From: Pseudomonas argentinensis | Lineage (GTDB): Bacteria > Pseudomonadota > Gammaproteobacteria > Pseudomonadales > Pseudomonadaceae | Assembly: GCF_001839655.2 (NCBI RefSeq) | Contig: NZ_CP056087.1 | Span: forward strand, 3,534,001 to 3,598,000 | Length of the DNA: 64,000 nt | Direction of reading: 5' to 3' | Part shown: positions 17,190-26,144 of the stretch, one piece after another | Layout of the letters: every line of letters begins with the position of its first letter | How positions within the stretch are numbered: position 1 is the first letter of the stretch | Notes under the pieces: model-generated | The model's input: the letters and a program-made list of their open reading frames with translations, nothing else | The model's database searches: none | Told to the model about the DNA's origin: nothing | Program-made: the position numbers and the translations under genes

Positions 17190-17978
17190 TCAGGCCACCT
17201 GGGAGGCGGGCTGCTGCGCCAGCAAGTGCTTGAGCAGCGCGCGGTACGCGATGGTGCCACGGCTGTTGCCGTCGAACTGCGAGGGCGTCAGCCCGGCGCG
17301 GCTGGCGTCACGCAGGCGGGTATCGACAGGGATATAGGCCTGCCAGAGCTGCTCGGGATAGGTGTGCTTGAGCAGACGCAGGGTCGACAGCGAAGCCTGG
17401 GTGCGGCGGTCGAACAGTGTCGGCACGATGGTGTAAGGCAGCGCCTGCTTGCGCGAGCGATTGATCATGGTCAGGGTGTTGACCATGCGTTCCAGGCCCT
17501 TGACCGCCAGGAACTCGGTCTGCACCGGAATTACCAGCTGCTGACTGGCCGCCAGGGCATTGACCATCAGCACGCCGAGCAATGGCGGGCTGTCGATCAC
17601 CGCATAATCGAAGTCCTGCCACAGCTGCGCCAGGCTCTTGGCGACTACCAGGCCCAGGCCGCTCTGACCTGGCGATTGACGCTCCAGGGTAGCCAGCGCG
17701 GTACTCGAGGGTAGCAGGGAAATATGTTCGTGGCTGGTGGGCAGCAGCAGCTGTTTCGGCAGGCCCTCGGGCACGTTGCCCTGGTGCTGGAACAGATCGA
17801 AATTGCTGTTTTCCAGGGTATCCGGGTCGTGACCGAAGTAGCTGGTCATCGAGCCATGGGGATCGAGGTCGACCACCACCACACGCTTGCCAGCATCGGC
17901 CAACAGGCCTGCCAGGGCGATGCTGGAAGTGGTCTTGCCCACGCCGCCTTTTTGATTCGATACAGCCCACACTCTCAT
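17190..17978 (-). CDS. ParA-family ATPase (ParC, chemotaxis array positioning)
   Basis: This is a 262-residue ParA/MinD-type ATPase. It has a deviant Walker A QKGGVGKTTSSIALAG, VVVVDLDPHGSMTSYFG and DYAVIDSPPLLGVLMVNAL. In Vibrio and Pseudomonas the equivalent ParC places chemotaxis arrays at the cell pole. No symbol is given because parC also names topoisomerase IV. The ATG at 17978 is chosen because GGAGG lies 9 bases upstream; the open frame to 18158 runs into motD and is rejected. Confidence 0.92.
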   Translation of the reverse strand: MRVWAVSNQKGGVGKTTSSIALAGLLADAGKRVVVVDLDPHGSMTSYFGHDPDTLENSNFDLFQHQGNVPEGLPKQLLLPTSHEHISLLPSSTALATLERQSPGQSGLGLVVAKSLAQLWQDFDYAVIDSPPLLGVLMVNALAASQQLVIPVQTEFLAVKGLERMVNTLTMINRSRKQALPYTIVPTLFDRRTQASLSTLRLLKHTYPEQLWQAYIPVDTRLRDASRAGLTPSQFDGNSRGTIAYRALLKHLLAQQPASQVA

Positions 17979-18018
17979 AATCTTCATCCTCCCGGGGACA
18001 GGCCTGGCCTGGCCGAGA

Positions 18019-18903
18019 CTAGTTGCCCATTGCAGGGACTGGCGACGGGGAATTGACGGCGCCGTTGGCAGACGCCGGTGCTGCAGGCCCTGTAGCAGGT
18101 TGCGTGCCAGCGCGTTGCAGCGCTGCATCAGGCTGCGCGTTGGCGCTTCCCACACCACTCACACTACGCCGTACATCGAGATTACGCGAGACCACCAGCA
18201 CCACCCTGCGGTTACGCGCCCTGCCCTCCGCCGTGGCGTTATCGGCCACTGGCTGGAACTCGCCGTAGCCCACGGCGGCCAGGCGCGACGGATCGACGCC
18301 ATCCATGGCCAGCATGCGCACGATGCTCGCAGCACGCGCCGCAGACAGCTCCCAGTTGGTGGGGTACTGCGCCGTCCTGATCGGCTGGTTGTCGGTGAAG
18401 CCTTCGACGTGCACCGGATTGCCGTAAGGCGCCAGGATCTTGGCGATCTTCTCGATGATCTCGAAGGCCTCGTCGTTCGGCAATGCGTCACCGCTGGGAA
18501 ACAACAGCCCGGAGCTCAGTTCGATCTCGATCCACAGTTCATTGCCGCGCACCTTGAGCTGATCGCTCTGCAACAGCCCGCCAAAGGCATCGCGAATGCT
18601 GTCGGCGATGTTCTGCAGGGTCGAGGCGGCGATCTGCTGGGGCGACGCCTCGTCGACCATCGAACGATCCGGCTCGGTGGTGCGCGGGCGCTCGTCGCCC
18701 ACCGGTATGGGCTTGATCGAGCGATCCGGCTGGTTGAAGACGCCGGTCAGGGTTTCCGAAAGGATCTTGTACTTGCCTTCGTTGATCGACGAAATCGAAT
18801 ACATGACCACGAAGAAGGCGAACAGCAGGGTGATGAAATCGGCGTAGGAAACCAGCCAGCGCTCATGGTTCTCGTGTTCTTCGTGATGGCGTCGGCGGGC
18901 CAT
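18019..18903 (-). CDS. motD: Flagellar motor stator protein MotD
   Basis: MotD is the MotB-type subunit of the second Pseudomonas stator (MotCD), needed for swarming. It has 294 residues. A cytoplasmic RRRHHEEHENHERW start is followed by the proton-channel helix (WLVSYADFITLLFAFFVVMY, with the essential Asp in SYAD) and a C-terminal OmpA-like peptidoglycan-binding domain (VEGFTDNQPI; NWELSAARAASIVRML). An extra low-complexity tail rich in Pro/Ala is present. It follows motC after 2 bases. Confidence 0.95.
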   Translation of the reverse strand: MARRRHHEEHENHERWLVSYADFITLLFAFFVVMYSISSINEGKYKILSETLTGVFNQPDRSIKPIPVGDERPRTTEPDRSMVDEASPQQIAASTLQNIADSIRDAFGGLLQSDQLKVRGNELWIEIELSSGLLFPSGDALPNDEAFEIIEKIAKILAPYGNPVHVEGFTDNQPIRTAQYPTNWELSAARAASIVRMLAMDGVDPSRLAAVGYGEFQPVADNATAEGRARNRRVVLVVSRNLDVRRSVSGVGSANAQPDAALQRAGTQPATGPAAPASANGAVNSPSPVPAMGN

Positions 18904-18905
18904 GA

Positions 18906-19646
18906 TCAGCTCATGAAGCCTTGCAGCTTCAGCTCGATGGACCGTGGATTTTCCCCTTCGCCGATCGACAGGATGCCTTCCAAGAGCATCTCGCGGTACG
19001 CCGACTGGCGCAGCGCCACCGATTTCAGCTTGTTGCCGATGGGCAGCAGCAGCAGGTTGGCGATGGCCACACCGTAGATGGTGGCAACGAACGCCACGGC
19101 GATGCCGCTACCCAGCAGGCTGGGGTCGGCCAGGTTGCCCATCACGTGGATCAGCCCCATGACCGCGCCGATGATGCCGATGGTCGGTGCGTAGCCGCCC
19201 ATGCATTCGAAGAACTTGGCGGCCTGGATATCGCGGCTTTCCTGGGTGTAGAGATCCACCTCGAGAATGCTGCGAATGGCTTCCGGCTCGGCGCCGTCGA
19301 CCAGCAGTTGCAGACCCTTGCGAGCATAGGCGTCGGGCTCGCCATCGGCGACCGCCTCCAGGCCCAGCAGGCCTTCCTTGCGCGCGGTCATGCTCCAGTT
19401 CACCACGCGGTCGATACCGCCAGGCAGGTCGATCTGCGGCGGCACGAAAATCCAGCGCAGGATGCTTACCGCCCGCTTGAACACCCCCACGGGCGTCTGC
19501 AGCAACGCCGCACCCAGTGTCCCGCCGATCACGATCAGCGCCGCCGGGCCGTTGAGCAGTGCCGAGACATGACCGCCTTCCAGGTAGTTGCCGCCCAGAA
19601 TCGCGACGAACGCCAGAATGACGCCGATCAGGCTCAGCACATCCAT
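18906..19646 (-). CDS. motC: Flagellar motor stator protein MotC
   Basis: MotC is the MotA-type subunit of the MotCD stator, 246 residues with four membrane segments. The start VLSLIGVILAFVAILGGNYLEGG, the conserved FFECMGGYAPTIGIIGAVMGLIH and the C-terminal segment AVAFVATIYGVAIANLLLLP match the family. Its ATG overlaps the cheB stop by one base, so it is co-transcribed with the che genes. Confidence 0.95.
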   Translation of the reverse strand: MDVLSLIGVILAFVAILGGNYLEGGHVSALLNGPAALIVIGGTLGAALLQTPVGVFKRAVSILRWIFVPPQIDLPGGIDRVVNWSMTARKEGLLGLEAVADGEPDAYARKGLQLLVDGAEPEAIRSILEVDLYTQESRDIQAAKFFECMGGYAPTIGIIGAVMGLIHVMGNLADPSLLGSGIAVAFVATIYGVAIANLLLLPIGNKLKSVALRQSAYREMLLEGILSIGEGENPRSIELKLQGFMS

Positions 19647-20770
19647 CAGAAGCAGGCCTCGACCAGATGGCGACCGATATCATCGAGGGGGTAGACCGCA
19701 TCGGCCAGGTTGGCCTTGACGATGGCCATGGGCATGCCGTAGATCACGCAGCTGGCTTCATCCTGGGCCCAGATCTGGCTGCCGCCCTGCTTGAGCAGGC
19801 GCGCACCTTCACGGCCGTCGGCCCCCATGCCGGTCAACACCACGGCCAGCACCTTGTCGTTGTACGACTTGGCCGCCGACCCGAAGGTGATGTCCACGCA
19901 GGGCTTGTAGTTCAGGCGCTCGTCACCGGGCAGGATGCGGATGGTGCCGCGGCCGTCGATCATCATCTGCTTGCCGCCTGGCGCCAGAATGGCCAGGCCG
20001 GGGCGCAGGATGTCGCCGTCCTCGGCTTCCTTGACGTTGATCTTGCAGAGCTTGTCCAGACGCTCGGCAAAGGCCTTGGTAAAGGCCGCTGGCATGTGCT
20101 GGATCAACACGATGGGCGTCGGGAAGTTGGCTGGCAACTGGGTCAGCACGCGCTGCAGGGCTACCGGGCCGCCTGTCGAGGTGCCGATCGCCACCAGCTT
20201 GTAGGCTTTGCGCTTGGGCGCCGCACTGGGAGCGGCATGCCGCTCGGCCGGCGGGTGGCCCGCGCTCGGCTGCGGCCGTGCCAGCGCTGCGGGCGTGCTC
20301 GGGGCGCTGGCAGGTCGGCTCGAACTACCGCCGGCAGGCGGCGTCAGGGACGCCGTGCCGAACCCCCGGCGGTTGCTGCGCGAGATGCTGTGAACCTTCT
20401 CGCACAGCAACTGCTTGACCTTCTCCGGATTGCGCGAGATGTCCTCGAAGTTCTTCGGCAGAAAGTCCACCGCACCGGCGTCCAGCGCATCCAGGGTGAC
20501 CCGGGCGCCTTCGTGGGTGAGCGAGGAGAACATCAGAACCGGCGTGGGGCAGCGCTGCATGATGTTGCGCACGGAGGTGATGCCGTCCATGAGCGGCATC
20601 TCGTAATCCATGGTGATCACGTCCGGCTTCAATGCCAGGGCCTGATCGATGGCCTCACGGCCGTTGGTGGCCGTGCCGACCACGGTGATGTTGGGATCAG
20701 ACGAGAGAATCTCCGAAACCCTGCGGCGGAAAAAACCGGAGTCATCGACTACCAGTACCTTGACAACCAT
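19646..20770 (-). CDS. cheB: Protein-glutamate methylesterase CheB
   Basis: CheB demethylates and deamidates chemoreceptors for adaptation. The product has 374 residues. The N-terminal receiver domain has its phospho-acceptor Asp55 in [13 protein letters not shown]. An Ala/Pro/Ser-rich linker follows, then the esterase domain with a Ser in [11 protein letters not shown], a His in LIQHMPAAF and an Asp in [11 protein letters not shown]. The ATG at 20770 is preferred to a GTG two codons earlier, which would lie within the AGGAG ribosome-binding site. No cheR is present in this cluster. Confidence 0.95.
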   Translation of the reverse strand: MVVKVLVVDDSGFFRRRVSEILSSDPNITVVGTATNGREAIDQALALKPDVITMDYEMPLMDGITSVRNIMQRCPTPVLMFSSLTHEGARVTLDALDAGAVDFLPKNFEDISRNPEKVKQLLCEKVHSISRSNRRGFGTASLTPPAGGSSSRPASAPSTPAALARPQPSAGHPPAERHAAPSAAPKRKAYKLVAIGTSTGGPVALQRVLTQLPANFPTPIVLIQHMPAAFTKAFAERLDKLCKINVKEAEDGDILRPGLAILAPGGKQMMIDGRGTIRILPGDERLNYKPCVDITFGSAAKSYNDKVLAVVLTGMGADGREGARLLKQGGSQIWAQDEASCVIYGMPMAIVKANLADAVYPLDDIGRHLVEACF

Positions 20771-20812
20771 AAACACTCCTAAGCGGCACGGCCGTCGCCG
20801 TGCCGCGGACGA

Positions 20813-23086
20813 TCAGAGACGCCGTGCGTAGCGCTTGAGCATGCTGGGTACATCGAGGATCAGTGCGATGCGGCCATCACCAGTGATGGTCGCACCGGAC
20901 ATGCCGGGGGTGCCCTGGAGCATCTTGCCCAATGGCTTGATCACCACCTCTTCCTGGCCGACCAGCTGGTCGACCACGAAGCCGATGCGCTGGTTGCCCA
21001 CGGTGAGAATCACCACATGGCCTTCGCCCTGCTCTACGTGCGCCGCACTGCTCACCAGCCAGCGCTTGAGGTAGAACAGCGGCAGCGCCTTGTCGCGCAC
21101 GATCACCACTTCCTGGCCATCGACCACATTGGTGCGCGACAGGTCGAGGTGGAAAATCTCGTTGACGTTGACCAGCGGGAAGGCGAACGCCTGGTTGCCC
21201 AGCATCACCATCAGCGTCGGCATGATCGCCAGGGTCAGCGGCACCTTGATGACGATCTTCGAACCCTGGCCCTTCTGGGAGAACACGTTGACGGTGCCGT
21301 TGAGCTGGGAAATCTTGGTCTTCACCACGTCCATGCCCACACCGCGGCCGGAGACGTCGGAAATCTCGGTCTTGGTCGAGAAGCCGGGGGCGAAGATCAG
21401 GTTGTAGCATTCCAGGTCGGTCAGGCGATCGGCCGCGTCCTTGTCCAGCAGGCCCTTTTCCACGGCCTTGCTGCGCAATACGTCGGCGTCCATGCCCTTG
21501 CCGTCATCGGTGATCATCAGCAGGATGTGGTCGCCTTCCTGCTCGGCGGACAGCACCACCCGCCCGGTACGCGACTTGCCGGCCGCCTCGCGCTCGTCCG
21601 GGCTTTCCACGCCGTGGTCGACGGCGTTGCGCACCAAGTGCACCAGCGGGTCGGCGAGGGCCTCGACGAGGTTCTTGTCCAGGTCGGTCTCTTCACCCAC
21701 CAGCTCGAGGTTGATCTCCTTCTTGAGCTGACGGGCCAGGTCGCGAACCAGGCGCGGGAAGCGTCCGAAGACCTTCTTGATTGGCTGCATGCGGGTTTTC
21801 ATGACCGAGGTCTGCAGATCGGCCGTGACCACGTCGAGGTTCGACACCGCCTTGGACATGGCCTCGTCGCCGCTGTTGAGCCCCAGGCGCACCAGACGGT
21901 TACGCACCAACACCAGTTCGCCGACCATGTTCATGATCTCGTCCAGGCGGGCGGTGTCGACGCGAACGGTGGTTTCCGCCTCGCTGGCCGGTGCGGCGGC
22001 TGCCGGGGCAGGTGCCGGCTTGCTGCTCTCCGCTTTGGCGGCAGCGGGAGCCGCCTTGCCTGGCTCCGGCTTGGCGGCAGGCGCAGCCTTGGTCGGTTCG
22101 GCCTTGGCCGCAGGCGGCGCAGCCTTGGCAGGCGCCGGAGCAGGAGCGGGTTTTGCAGCAGGCGCAGCGGCCGCGGCCGGCGCTACCGCAGGCGCGACGA
22201 ACTGGCCCTTGCCATGCAGCTGGTCGAGCAGCGCTTCGAATTCGTCATCGGTGATCTCGTCGCCCGGCGTAGCCGCAGCCGCGGGCTCGGCGGCCGTTGC
22301 GACCGGTGCAGCAGCCGGCGCCACGGCAGGCGCGACGAACTGGCCTTTGCCGTGCAGCTGGTCGAGCAGCGCTTCGAATTCGTCGTCGGTGATTTCATCG
22401 CCCGGCGCTGCTGCAGCCGTCGGCTCCGGAGTCGAGGGCACCACCGCCGCGGCGGCCGGCGCCGCGAACTGGCCCTTGCCGTGCAACTGGTCGAGCAGCG
22501 ACTCGAACTCGTCATCGGTGATTTCGTCGGTCGAGGCACTGGTCGCTGCTGGCGTTTCGTCGCCCAGGGCATCGAGCAATTGCTCGAATTCGCTGTCAGA
22601 AATATCTGCTGAAGGCTCGACCGCGGCCGCCACGGGCTCCGCAGGCGCGGGGGCCGGCTCGGCCGCCACTGCGGGCGCAGCCTCTGGCTCGGCGCCACCC
22701 GGCTCGGCCAGGCGTGAGAGTGCTGCCAGCAGCTCCGGCGAGGCAGGCGTCAGTTCCACCCGTTCGCGCACCTCGGTGAACATGCCGTTGACGGCGTCCA
22801 GTGCTTCAAGCACCACGTCCATCAGTTCGGCATCCACACGGCGCTCACCCTTGCGCAGGATGTCGAACACGTTCTCGGCAATATGGCAGCATTCCACCAA
22901 CTCGTTGAGCTGCAGGAAGCCGGCACCACCCTTTACCGTGTGAAACCCTCGGAAAATCGCATTGAGCAGGTTCATATCGTCCGGGCGGCTTTCCAGCTCC
23001 ACCAACTGCTCGGACAATTGCTCAAGAATTTCGCCGGCCTCTACCAGGAAATCCTGGAGGATTTCTTCATCGGCGCCGAAGCTCAT
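20813..23086 (-). CDS. cheA: Chemotaxis histidine kinase CheA
   Basis: CheA is the central kinase of the flagellar chemotaxis pathway, phosphorylating CheY and CheB. It has 757 residues. The P1 HPt domain has His49 in FRGFHTVKGGAGF. A long Ala/Pro-rich linker contains three to four copies of EITDDEFEALLDQLHGKGQF. P3 (LDEIMNMVGELVLVRNRLV), P4 ATPase (LVRNAVDHGVE; SGRGVGMDVV) and a C-terminal CheW-like P5 domain follow. Length is normal for the Pseudomonas form. It follows cheZ by 11 bases. Confidence 0.96.
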   Translation of the reverse strand: MSFGADEEILQDFLVEAGEILEQLSEQLVELESRPDDMNLLNAIFRGFHTVKGGAGFLQLNELVECCHIAENVFDILRKGERRVDAELMDVVLEALDAVNGMFTEVRERVELTPASPELLAALSRLAEPGGAEPEAAPAVAAEPAPAPAEPVAAAVEPSADISDSEFEQLLDALGDETPAATSASTDEITDDEFESLLDQLHGKGQFAAPAAAAVVPSTPEPTAAAAPGDEITDDEFEALLDQLHGKGQFVAPAVAPAAAPVATAAEPAAAATPGDEITDDEFEALLDQLHGKGQFVAPAVAPAAAAAPAAKPAPAPAPAKAAPPAAKAEPTKAAPAAKPEPGKAAPAAAKAESSKPAPAPAAAAPASEAETTVRVDTARLDEIMNMVGELVLVRNRLVRLGLNSGDEAMSKAVSNLDVVTADLQTSVMKTRMQPIKKVFGRFPRLVRDLARQLKKEINLELVGEETDLDKNLVEALADPLVHLVRNAVDHGVESPDEREAAGKSRTGRVVLSAEQEGDHILLMITDDGKGMDADVLRSKAVEKGLLDKDAADRLTDLECYNLIFAPGFSTKTEISDVSGRGVGMDVVKTKISQLNGTVNVFSQKGQGSKIVIKVPLTLAIMPTLMVMLGNQAFAFPLVNVNEIFHLDLSRTNVVDGQEVVIVRDKALPLFYLKRWLVSSAAHVEQGEGHVVILTVGNQRIGFVVDQLVGQEEVVIKPLGKMLQGTPGMSGATITGDGRIALILDVPSMLKRYARRL
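22191..22532. repeat. Intragenic repeat encoding the CheA linker motif
   Basis: Three near-identical stretches of about 75 bp (around 22191-22265, 22328-22408 and 22459-22531) encode EITDDEF(E)(A/S)LLDQLHGKGQF, separated by Ala/Pro/Val-rich spacers. A fourth, diverged copy (ISDSEFEQLLDALGDE) is just N-terminal in the protein. The DNA identity of the copies suggests recent duplication or ongoing homogenisation. Confidence 0.8.
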
Positions 23087-23097
23087 ATGACGTGCTC

Positions 23098-23886
23098 CTA
23101 AAAACCCAGACTGGACAGCAAATCGTCGACGTCGTCTTGGTTCGAGGCGACGTCATCACGCTTATCGGCATGAATCTGCGGACCTTCACCGCGGGACGGA
23201 TTTTTTTCTTTGTTCTGCTCGGCACGCAGCTCTTCGTGGTTGTGATCGATACCGGCGAAGCGATCGACCTGGCTGGCCATCAGCACCAGCTTCAGCAGAT
23301 TGCTCTCGACCTCGGTCACCAACTGGGTGACGCGCTTGATCACCTGACCGGTCAGGTCCTGGTAATCCTGCGCCAGCAGAATGTCGTTGAGATGCCCCGA
23401 CAACTTGCTGGTGTCGCGCTGGCTGCGCGCCAGGAACAGCTCGATACGCTTGGCCAGTTCACGGAACGCCTCGGCACTCATTTCGCGGCGCATGAAGCGC
23501 CCCCAATCCTCGGCGAGCGAATCGGCCTCGCTGCTCAGGTCGTTGACCAGCGGCGCACTCTGCTCGACCAGATCCATGGTGCGGTTGGCCGCACGCTCGG
23601 TCATGGTGACCACATAGTTCAGGCGCTCGGTCGCATCGGCGATCTGCGAGATTTCACTGGCGTGCGGTACGCGGGGATCGAGCTGAAAGTTGACGATCGC
23701 GTTATGCAGCTCACGAGTGAGCTTGCCGACTTCGAGATAAAGACCCCGGTCGCGCGCCTTGTTCAGTTCGTTGATCAGCTGTACGGCTTCGCCAAAGTTG
23801 CCTTGCTCGAGGCTGTCGACCAGTTGGCGGGCATTGCTTTTCAGGGTCGACTCGAGGTCAACATCGTTAGATTCATGGTGTTCCAT
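23098..23886 (-). CDS. cheZ: Protein phosphatase CheZ
   Basis: CheZ dephosphorylates CheY-P. It has 262 residues and is largely helical. The catalytic segment LAQDYQDLTGQVIKRV includes the key Asp and Gln. The C terminus VDDLLSSLGF is the conserved CheY-binding tail. It lies between cheY and cheA in the usual order. The start at 23886 gives MEHHESNDVDLESTLKSNA. Confidence 0.95.
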   Translation of the reverse strand: MEHHESNDVDLESTLKSNARQLVDSLEQGNFGEAVQLINELNKARDRGLYLEVGKLTRELHNAIVNFQLDPRVPHASEISQIADATERLNYVVTMTERAANRTMDLVEQSAPLVNDLSSEADSLAEDWGRFMRREMSAEAFRELAKRIELFLARSQRDTSKLSGHLNDILLAQDYQDLTGQVIKRVTQLVTEVESNLLKLVLMASQVDRFAGIDHNHEELRAEQNKEKNPSRGEGPQIHADKRDDVASNQDDVDDLLSSLGF

Positions 23887-23905
23887 AACAACCTCGCGGC
23901 AGACA

Positions 23906-24280
23906 TCAGCCGTTAACCCGCTCGAAGATTTTCTCGATCTTTTCCTTGAGCACCTGAGCGGTGAACGGCTTGACTACATAGCCATTCACACCGGCTTGCG
24001 CGGCCTCGATGATCTGATCGCGTTTGGCTTCCGCCGTGACCATCAGCACAGGCAGGTGCTTGAGTCGCTCGTCGGCACGCACGGCGCGCAACAGGTCGAT
24101 GCCCGTCATGCCCGGCATGTTCCAGTCGGTTACTAGAAAATCGAAGCTGCCGCTCTGCAGCATCGGCAACGCGGTCGTGCCGTCGTCAGCCTCTGCCGTG
24201 TTGGTGAACCCCAGATCACGCAAGAGGTTCTTGATGATCCGTCGCATCGTCGAGAAATCATCGACGATGAGGATTTTCAT
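23906..24280 (-). CDS. cheY: Chemotaxis response regulator CheY
   Basis: CheY is a single receiver domain of 124 residues that binds FliM to change motor rotation. The acidic pocket is DD (residues 7-8), phospho-Asp52 lies in [12 protein letters not shown], a Thr in MVTAEA and a Lys in YVVKPF. The ATG at 24280 gives the standard MKILIVDDF start. An in-frame TTG at 24292 sits 5 bases after a GGAGG and could be the real start, adding four residues. First gene of the che block; upstream DNA (24293-24477) shows no clear promoter match. Confidence 0.95.
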   Translation of the reverse strand: MKILIVDDFSTMRRIIKNLLRDLGFTNTAEADDGTTALPMLQSGSFDFLVTDWNMPGMTGIDLLRAVRADERLKHLPVLMVTAEAKRDQIIEAAQAGVNGYVVKPFTAQVLKEKIEKIFERVNG

Positions 24281-24477
24281 GTTCTTGTCCAAGTCGACCT
24301 CCGTACAGTCCTAAAACGCCTGCAACCTTGTGCAGCGCTTATTAATCGTGAAACCGGCCTGGCTGAACGCCGCAATCGATTGCGCTCGGCTTTGCTGCGT
24401 TCACTGTGTGCCCCGCCCTGCTGTCCTGCATTTACCACAAGGACTGGCTCGACCAACTCCAGCCCCTGAACAAATTC

Positions 24478-25221
24478 CTATGCGCGCCACTCCCCTAGCC
24501 GCGCTCGCAAACGAGCGGCACACTGGCTATGCAGCTGGCTGACCCGCGACTCACTCACCCCCAGTACCTCGCCGATTTCCTTGAGGTTCAGCTCCTCGTC
24601 GTAATACAGCGACAACACCAGCCGCTCACGCTCCGGCAGATTACTGATGGCATCGGCCAACGCGGCCTGGAAACGATTGTCCTCCAGCTCATGCGATGGT
24701 CCGTGATGCAGGGAACTCGTGTCTTCCTGCAGCCCGCCGTTCTCGCCTTCCTGCAAGAGGTCGTCGAAACTGAACAGACGGCTGCCCAAAGTGTCGCCAA
24801 GAATGCCGTAGTAATCTTCGAGACTCAATTGGAGTTCGGCAGCAACCTCGTGATCTTTAGCGTCGCGACCGGTTCTGGCCTCAATTTTTCGTATCGCATC
24901 ACTGACCATGCGGCTGTTGCGGTGCACCGAGCGCGGTGCCCAGTCGCCCTTGCGCACTTCGTCGAGCATGGCGCCGCGAATGCGGATGCCGGCAAAGGTC
25001 TCGAAACTGGCACCCTTGCCGGCGTCGTACTTACGCGATGCCTCGAGCAAACCGATCATGCCGGCCTGGATCAGATCGTCGACCTGCACGTTGGCCGGCA
25101 GGCGGGCCAACAGGTGGTAGGCGATACGTTTTACCAGCGGCGCGTGGCGCTCGATCAACTGATGCTGTGAATCTCGTGCTGTTGCCTTGCTGTACATTCG
25201 GAGTCCAGAGGCTGTCGTCAT
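24478..25221 (-). CDS. fliA: Flagellar sigma factor FliA (sigma-28)
   Basis: FliA directs transcription of late flagellar and chemotaxis genes and is held inactive by FlgM until the hook is complete. It has 247 residues. Region 2 is YDAGKGASFETFAGIRIRGA followed by LDEVRKGDWAPRSVHRNSR. Region 4 is RLVLSLYYDEELNLKEIGEV followed by LGVSESRVSQLHSQC. The start at 25221 overlaps the fleN stop by ATGA and matches other Pseudomonas FliA; a longer open frame to 25347 is inside fleN and rejected. Confidence 0.96.
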   Translation of the reverse strand: MTTASGLRMYSKATARDSQHQLIERHAPLVKRIAYHLLARLPANVQVDDLIQAGMIGLLEASRKYDAGKGASFETFAGIRIRGAMLDEVRKGDWAPRSVHRNSRMVSDAIRKIEARTGRDAKDHEVAAELQLSLEDYYGILGDTLGSRLFSFDDLLQEGENGGLQEDTSSLHHGPSHELEDNRFQAALADAISNLPERERLVLSLYYDEELNLKEIGEVLGVSESRVSQLHSQCAARLRARLGEWRA

Positions 25222-26048
25222 ACAGCCGTGTCTGCAGTCGGTTGTTGCACCAGGCGCTCCACGAAAAACTCCAGATGACCACGCGGGTTGGCCGGTAAGG
25301 GCCATGCATCGACCTTCTGGGCAATCGCCTTGAACGCCAGCGCGCACTTCGAACGAGGGAACGCCTCATACACCGCACGTTGTTTCTGTACGGCCTTGCG
25401 AACCGATTCGTCGTAGGGAACCGCGCCGACATACTGCAGCGCGACATCCAGAAAACGGTCGGTCACCTTGGTCAGCTTAGCAAACAGATTGCGACCTTCC
25501 TGGGGGCTGTGCGCCATGTTGGCGAGCACCCGGAAACGGCTCATGCCGTGGTCGCGATTGAGCAGCTTGATCAGCGCGTAGGCATCGGTGATGGAGGTCG
25601 GTTCATCGCACACCACTACCAGCACTTCCTGGGCGGCGCGCACGAAGCTGACCACCGAATCGCCGATGCCGGCAGCGGTGTCGACGATCAGCACGTCGAG
25701 GTTGTCGCTGATGTCGCTGAAGGCCTGGATCAGGCCGGCATGCTGCATGGGCGTGAGCTGCACCATGGCCTGGGTGCCGGAGGCCGCGGGCACGATACGA
25801 ATGCCACCAGGGCCCTGCAATACCACGTCGCGCAGATCACATTGGCCGTCGATGACGTCGGCCAGGGTGCGTTTGGCGGTCAGGCCGAGCAACACGTCGA
25901 CGTTGGCCAGGCCAAGGTCGGCATCCATGAGCATGACGCGCCGACCGAGATCGGCGAGCGCCAGTGACAAATTCACCGACACATTGGTCTTGCCAACGCC
26001 GCCTTTGCCGCCGGTCACCGCGATCACCTGTACGGGATGCATACCCAT
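25218..26048 (-). CDS. fleN: Flagellar number regulator FleN (FlhG)
   Basis: FleN is a MinD-type ATPase that antagonises the master regulator FleQ and limits flagellar number to one. It has 276 residues. A deviant Walker A (TGGKGGVGKTNVSVNLSLAL), switch MLMDADLGLANVDVLLGL and VDTAAGIGDSVVSFVRA are present. It sits between flhF and fliA as in all polar-flagellate pseudomonads. The gap to flhF is about 96 bases. Confidence 0.96.
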   Translation of the reverse strand: MGMHPVQVIAVTGGKGGVGKTNVSVNLSLALADLGRRVMLMDADLGLANVDVLLGLTAKRTLADVIDGQCDLRDVVLQGPGGIRIVPAASGTQAMVQLTPMQHAGLIQAFSDISDNLDVLIVDTAAGIGDSVVSFVRAAQEVLVVVCDEPTSITDAYALIKLLNRDHGMSRFRVLANMAHSPQEGRNLFAKLTKVTDRFLDVALQYVGAVPYDESVRKAVQKQRAVYEAFPRSKCALAFKAIAQKVDAWPLPANPRGHLEFFVERLVQQPTADTAV

Positions 26049-26144
26049 GTTATCTATACACCTTATCTAACTTCACTGTGGGCCCTGGGGCCATTGTGCG
26101 CTGTAGCGGCGAGCACGACCAGCGCTTCGCCACACTCAACCCGT

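Noticed and set aside
24310-24345. Possible sigma-54 site ahead of cheY
   Set aside because: TTGCA is present but GG is missing at the required distance.
25222-25347. N-terminal extension of FliA
   Set aside because: It lies inside fleN, and the start at 25221 with ATGA overlap matches known FliA length.
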